Part shown: positions 60,894 through 64,000 of the stretch, in pieces | Position numbering within the stretch: position 1 is the stretch's first letter | Layout: each line of letters begins with the position of its first letter | Source: Pseudooceanicola sp. HF7 | Lineage (GTDB): Bacteria > Pseudomonadota > Alphaproteobacteria > Rhodobacterales > Rhodobacteraceae | Assembly: GCF_011806405.1 (NCBI RefSeq) | Contig: NZ_JAATOW010000018.1 | Location: 1 to 64,000 of the forward strand | Direction of reading: 5' to 3' | DNA: 64,000 nucleotides | Translations under genes and position numbers: made by a program | The notes under the pieces: model-generated | The model's database searches: none | What the model was told of the DNA's origin: nothing | Seen by the model: only the letters and a program-made list of their open reading frames with translations

Positions 60894-61224
60894 TGGGTCA
60901 CCTCCCTGCAGGCCAGGTTGCGGGCAAAGTTGCAGGCCGGGGCAGACGCCCTTTGCCCCCATCGAGGGGGCCGCGGCCGTTGTCGGCATGCGCCTCCCGG
61001 CCCCACGGAAAGGACGGCGCGCCCTTGGACGGGACGGCGGGCGGGGCGAGGCTCCGTAGGAGCGAGCGCCGGTCCCGTCTGCGCATCCACGCACATTACC
61101 AAAGTGCGACCCCACCGTGCGGAGCGCACCGACGTAATACCGACGTGATACCGACACGAAACAGACGTCATACCGACGCTGTTTTTCGCCCCTGGCTCAC
61201 CCTGCATCAGCGCACCATTTCCCA
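60894..61224. other. 331-bp intergenic region with repeat array
   Basis: The gap between the AAA+ ATPase gene and the DUF6638-like gene holds no credible gene. Its main structure is an 11-bp repeat array at 61128-61182. A smaller inverted repeat (GCCCCC and GGGGGC) occurs around 60955-60971. Confidence 0.6.
61128..61182. repeat. Five tandem 11-bp repeats (consensus ACCGACGTNAT)
   Basis: Units are ACCGACGTAAT, ACCGACGTGAT, ACCGACACGAA, ACAGACGTCAT and ACCGACGCTGT, each exactly 11 bp and head to tail. The period is close to one DNA helical turn, so a protein could line up on one face. The array lies ~235 bp upstream of the DUF6638-like start and 43 bp after the AAA+ stop. Confidence 0.7.
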
Positions 61225-63159
61225 TCACGCGCCCCTTTCCAGGAACCGCTTCTGCGCCCGCTCTCGCAGGCCCATCTCGCGCACCATGTCATCGACCGCC
61301 GCCGCGTCGCTTTTCCCGGCGTAGCGGAATTCCGCATCGGCATAGCGGTTGATCTCCTGCAGCACCATCTCTGCGGTCACCGGTTTGCGCAGCTCCGAGA
61401 TCATGCCCAGCTTGGTCTCGTAATCGCGGAACAGGAAGCGCTCCGGCTCTTCCAGCCAGTCGTCGGGCAGGTCGAAATCCATCGCCCGGACCTTGACCGC
61501 ATCGGTCACGTTCTTGACCGCCCGACCAGTGAAACGCGGATCGGCCTCTGCGATGGCCCGCAGGTAAGTTCCCAACTTTTCTAAGGTGTTGAGCGGCCCA
61601 ACGCGGGCTTCCACCTCTGTGAAGACAGTGCTCAGCGCGGCCTCTGCGGGGCGGGAATGACCCGCGTAGCTGCGCGCCACGGCCTGCTGCAATTCCTGCG
61701 CGGCGTAAAGATCATGCTTGCCCAGCGGGATGTCATGCCCCTTGCCCAGCAGCAGGGTCAGGATGTCGATGTAATCTTCGCGGCTCTGCGGCCCGTCTAC
61801 CAGGAAGCGCGCCCCGGCCCGCTGGCGCAGGGCATCATCCACGTTTTCCGGGAAGTTGGAGAACATCCCGAAGGTGCAGTTCCCCCGCACCACGGTCTGC
61901 GCGCCGGCGAAGCTTTCCATCAGGACCGCGGTGATCTCCTGCTGCCCGGCAGAGCTTTGACGATCCCCCCGCCGCCCTGCGATCTGGTCGATGTCGTCGA
62001 TCGTGCCGAAGCCGATCACAGCAGGGTCCAACACCTCGGAAACAAAGGATTTTGCGTTCTGGCCGGACTTGCCCTGATAGCTGTCTATGCTCTCCGTGGA
62101 CAGGTTCCGGTAGCGGAAGGGATAGCCCGCGATCTCGCAATAGCCATGGATCATCCCGGTCATCATCTGGATCAGGGTGGTCTTGCCCGTCCCCGGCGCG
62201 CCGTCCCCCATGAAGGTGAAGACGAAGCCGCCCAGCTCCGCGAAGGGGTTCATCTGCCGGGTGAAATCATAGGCCATGAGCATCTTGGACAGGCGCAGGG
62301 CCTGCTGCTTGGCGATGTGGTTGCCCACGACCTCTTCGGGGCGCTTGAAGGACATGGTCAGGGCCCCGCTCCGGCGATGGGTGGCCGGGCTAAACCCTTG
62401 AATGACAAGCTCATCTGCCGCCACGCGCCAGCGCGCCCCGGTGAAGGCCGCCAGCCCCGGCGCGCCGCTGCGCCGTGCCACGGCCTCCATCAAGGTCTCT
62501 GCCCAGGCCACGACGGCGGGCACCAGTCGCGCCTCGTCGCCATGGGCCACATCCGCCAGAATGCCGTCCAGCTCCCACAGGGTACCCTGCAGGGCCAGGG
62601 GCGCATTGTCGGTCAGCACCTCCTCGACCGGGCCGATCTCCACCGGGGTTTCGCCCTGGTGGGCGGCCAGCAGCCAGGCGGCGGCATTGGCGGTCACATG
62701 CAGCACGGCCAGCGATTCCGCCGCCAGCAATTCCGCGAACCCCGCGCGCCGCTCCGCAGGCAGGGCCGCCTCCAGGTTCGCGCGCTTCAGCTCTGACAGG
62801 CCGGAGGCCTCCGAAAAGGCCTCTCCCACCGCCAGGCCAATGGCGATCGCACGGCGCAGCGCCTGCGCCAGCGCCGCCTGGCGGGGCGATTGCAGGGCGT
62901 CGCCGTCGTCACATTCGCCAATACGATCAAGCAGATGCACGCCTGCCGCGGGTTCCGAGCGCCGCGTGACCAGCCCCGGCGTGGTCGAGCGGAACCGCCG
63001 CCGCGTCCCGAGACCGGGCGAGCGTTCGGGCGCCTCCGCAACACGCGCCGCCGCGATGCGGGGCGCATGGTCGAAGCCTTCCAGCAGCGCCAGGGCAGCC
63101 GGGTAATGCTTGCGGATGTCCTCTTCCCGCAGCTCCATCAGGTCCCCGCTCAGGCTCAT
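61225..63159 (-). CDS. AAA+ ATPase of an uncharacterised conserved cluster
   Basis: A 644-aa protein with a C-terminal AAA+ module. Walker A is FTFMGDGAPGTGKTTL (about residues 313-328), Walker B is VIGFGTIDDIDQIAGRRG, and sensor-1 is NCTFGMFSNFPENVDDALRQRAGARF-like, with an arginine-finger candidate. The N-terminal ~280 residues are helical and contain no known domain. The PF00004-like core suggests a remodelling ATPase. The gene lies 53 nt after the 258-aa protein gene and belongs to a minus-strand set with the DUF6638-like and DUF1523 genes. Confidence 0.75.
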   Translation of the reverse strand: MSLSGDLMELREEDIRKHYPAALALLEGFDHAPRIAAARVAEAPERSPGLGTRRRFRSTTPGLVTRRSEPAAGVHLLDRIGECDDGDALQSPRQAALAQALRRAIAIGLAVGEAFSEASGLSELKRANLEAALPAERRAGFAELLAAESLAVLHVTANAAAWLLAAHQGETPVEIGPVEEVLTDNAPLALQGTLWELDGILADVAHGDEARLVPAVVAWAETLMEAVARRSGAPGLAAFTGARWRVAADELVIQGFSPATHRRSGALTMSFKRPEEVVGNHIAKQQALRLSKMLMAYDFTRQMNPFAELGGFVFTFMGDGAPGTGKTTLIQMMTGMIHGYCEIAGYPFRYRNLSTESIDSYQGKSGQNAKSFVSEVLDPAVIGFGTIDDIDQIAGRRGDRQSSAGQQEITAVLMESFAGAQTVVRGNCTFGMFSNFPENVDDALRQRAGARFLVDGPQSREDYIDILTLLLGKGHDIPLGKHDLYAAQELQQAVARSYAGHSRPAEAALSTVFTEVEARVGPLNTLEKLGTYLRAIAEADPRFTGRAVKNVTDAVKVRAMDFDLPDDWLEEPERFLFRDYETKLGMISELRKPVTAEMVLQEINRYADAEFRYAGKSDAAAVDDMVREMGLRERAQKRFLERGA

Positions 63160-63212
63160 TTCGGCTCCTTCGTCTGACTGCAGTTCTTCATGTTGTCCCG
63201 CTCACCCATCGC

Positions 63213-63989
63213 TCACTTGTAGCTCAGGACCCGGTCGCCCGCGCCCACCACGAATTTGCGCACGGCGGCAAAGCCCGGCGGATCCAGCTCTGCCAGGACC
63301 TGGTAGGCGGCCGCGGGCAGGATGACCGCCCGTTCGGTCCGGGTGGCGCCGGTTTCCACGCCGCGCGCACCGAAGGGATCCAGCGCGAAGACCTCGCGCT
63401 CCACCGTACCGAACCAGCCCGCGCGCTCGCTCTGGACGCCTTCGCTCACCAGCTCCTCACGGGTCCAGGCCAGGGCCCAGTTGTCCTCTCCCAGGGGAAG
63501 CTGGGCCAGCACGTCGCCGATCGGCCCGGATTGCCGCGTCAGCCCGTGCGAATACATCGGCCCGATGTGGATGCGTTGCAGGCGCTTGGGGTGCAGGTGG
63601 TCGAAATCGCGGTCCACCCCCTGCGCGATGGTCAGCAGTTTCAGCCCGCCAAGGCTTTGGGCCAGCAGGTGCTGGCGCAGCCCCTCCCACCGGGCCATGT
63701 CCTTGGGAAGGCCGATCTTTCCGGTATCCTCGATCTCCATCAGGTAGATCACCGGCAGGTTCACCTGGCTGTCGTAGACGGCCCAGTGCAGCAGGTAGAC
63801 ACGCCGCCCATCGGCCCGGGTTTCCAGCCAGATCGCCTCTGGATCGTTGCGCGGCAGAAAGAGCGCGCCACGCGCCAGTTCTTCGTAATAAAGCCGCTGG
63901 CTGAGGGTGAATTGCAGCCGCGTCGGCAGCGTCCGGTCCCCGATGATCTGCTCCAGCATCTGCCGTTTCAGCACCTCGGTCGTGGGCAT
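63213..63989 (-). CDS. 258-aa protein of unknown function, upstream of the AAA+ ATPase
   Basis: A soluble protein beginning MPTTEVLKRQMLEQIIGDRT, with QRLYYEELARGALFLPRND, GRRVYLLHWAVYDSQVNLPV and HPKRLQRIHIGPMYSHG. I do not recognise a family. It is the first visible gene of the minus-strand cluster, 53 nt before the AAA+ ATPase. Only 11 nt of the window lie beyond the ATG at 63989, so the true start may be farther upstream. Confidence 0.6.
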   Translation of the reverse strand: MPTTEVLKRQMLEQIIGDRTLPTRLQFTLSQRLYYEELARGALFLPRNDPEAIWLETRADGRRVYLLHWAVYDSQVNLPVIYLMEIEDTGKIGLPKDMARWEGLRQHLLAQSLGGLKLLTIAQGVDRDFDHLHPKRLQRIHIGPMYSHGLTRQSGPIGDVLAQLPLGEDNWALAWTREELVSEGVQSERAGWFGTVEREVFALDPFGARGVETGATRTERAVILPAAAYQVLAELDPPGFAAVRKFVVGAGDRVLSYK

Positions 63990-64000
63990 CTGCTCCAGGT

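Noticed and set aside
61128-61182. The 11-bp repeats as a small CRISPR array
   Set aside because: Units are contiguous with no spacers and are far shorter than CRISPR repeats; no cas genes are present.

Overview
The window is GC-rich, densely packed bacterial DNA. The gene content and protein sequences point to a denitrifying alphaproteobacterium of the Rhodobacteraceae (Roseobacter/Rhodobacter group). The evidence is nirK-nirV, norCBQD with nnrT/nnrU, an NnrR-type regulator with TTTG-N8-CAAA sites, alphaproteobacterial phn genes, FYDLN-acid and DUF1523 proteins, and 1-8 nt stop/start overlaps throughout. Genus cannot be told from this sequence.

Layout. 0-5 kb: a minus-strand set (M20 deacylase, LysR regulator, DUF1028, RidA) and a flavin monooxygenase. 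5.4-22 kb: phosphonate-type genes. Two minus-strand units carry phnF-G-H-I-J-K-L-M and phnC-D-E-E plus a hexapeptide transferase. A divergent plus-strand operon carries a second phnD-C-E-like transporter, a SAM methyltransferase, a second PhnM-like hydrolase and an EndoIV-like TIM-barrel protein. A 16-bp palindrome, ATTCAT-N4-ATGAAT, lies in front of phnF, phnC and the second phnD, which suggests one PhnF regulon. The PhnJ here lacks three of the four cysteines that carry the Fe-S cluster and the thiyl radical in E. coli PhnJ, and no phnN or phnP is present in the window.

22-29.5 kb: an outer-membrane barrel protein, an exported amidohydrolase, a proXWV-type betaine transporter and an HpcH/HpaI aldolase. 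29.7-41.8 kb: a denitrification block with nirK, nirV, norCBQD, a 57-aa membrane protein, nnrT, nnrU, a hemN-like gene broken by an out-of-frame deletion, an NnrR-type regulator, pseudoazurin and nnrS. Nitrite is reduced to NO by NirK, fed by pseudoazurin, and NO to N2O by NorCB; NorQD, NnrS, NnrT and NnrU are accessory.

41.9-52.3 kb: a catabolic island (IclR regulator, TctCBA-type transporter, aldehyde and alcohol dehydrogenases, CoA-transferase, citryl-CoA-lyase-like enzyme). It is bracketed by two direct ~0.7-kb repeats, each carrying a copy of a small P-loop ATPase gene. The right copy abuts the 3' end of tRNA-Ala(GGC).

52.4-64 kb: mostly chromosomal functions (FYDLN-acid protein, YgjP-like protease, GntR regulator, MFS exporter, glycerate 2-kinase, LLM oxidoreductase), then a minus-strand run of poorly characterised genes (DUF1523, an 88-aa membrane protein, a DUF6638-like protein, an AAA+ ATPase and a 258-aa protein). 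An array of five 11-bp repeats lies within that run. No rRNA, CRISPR array, intact transposase or integrase was seen.
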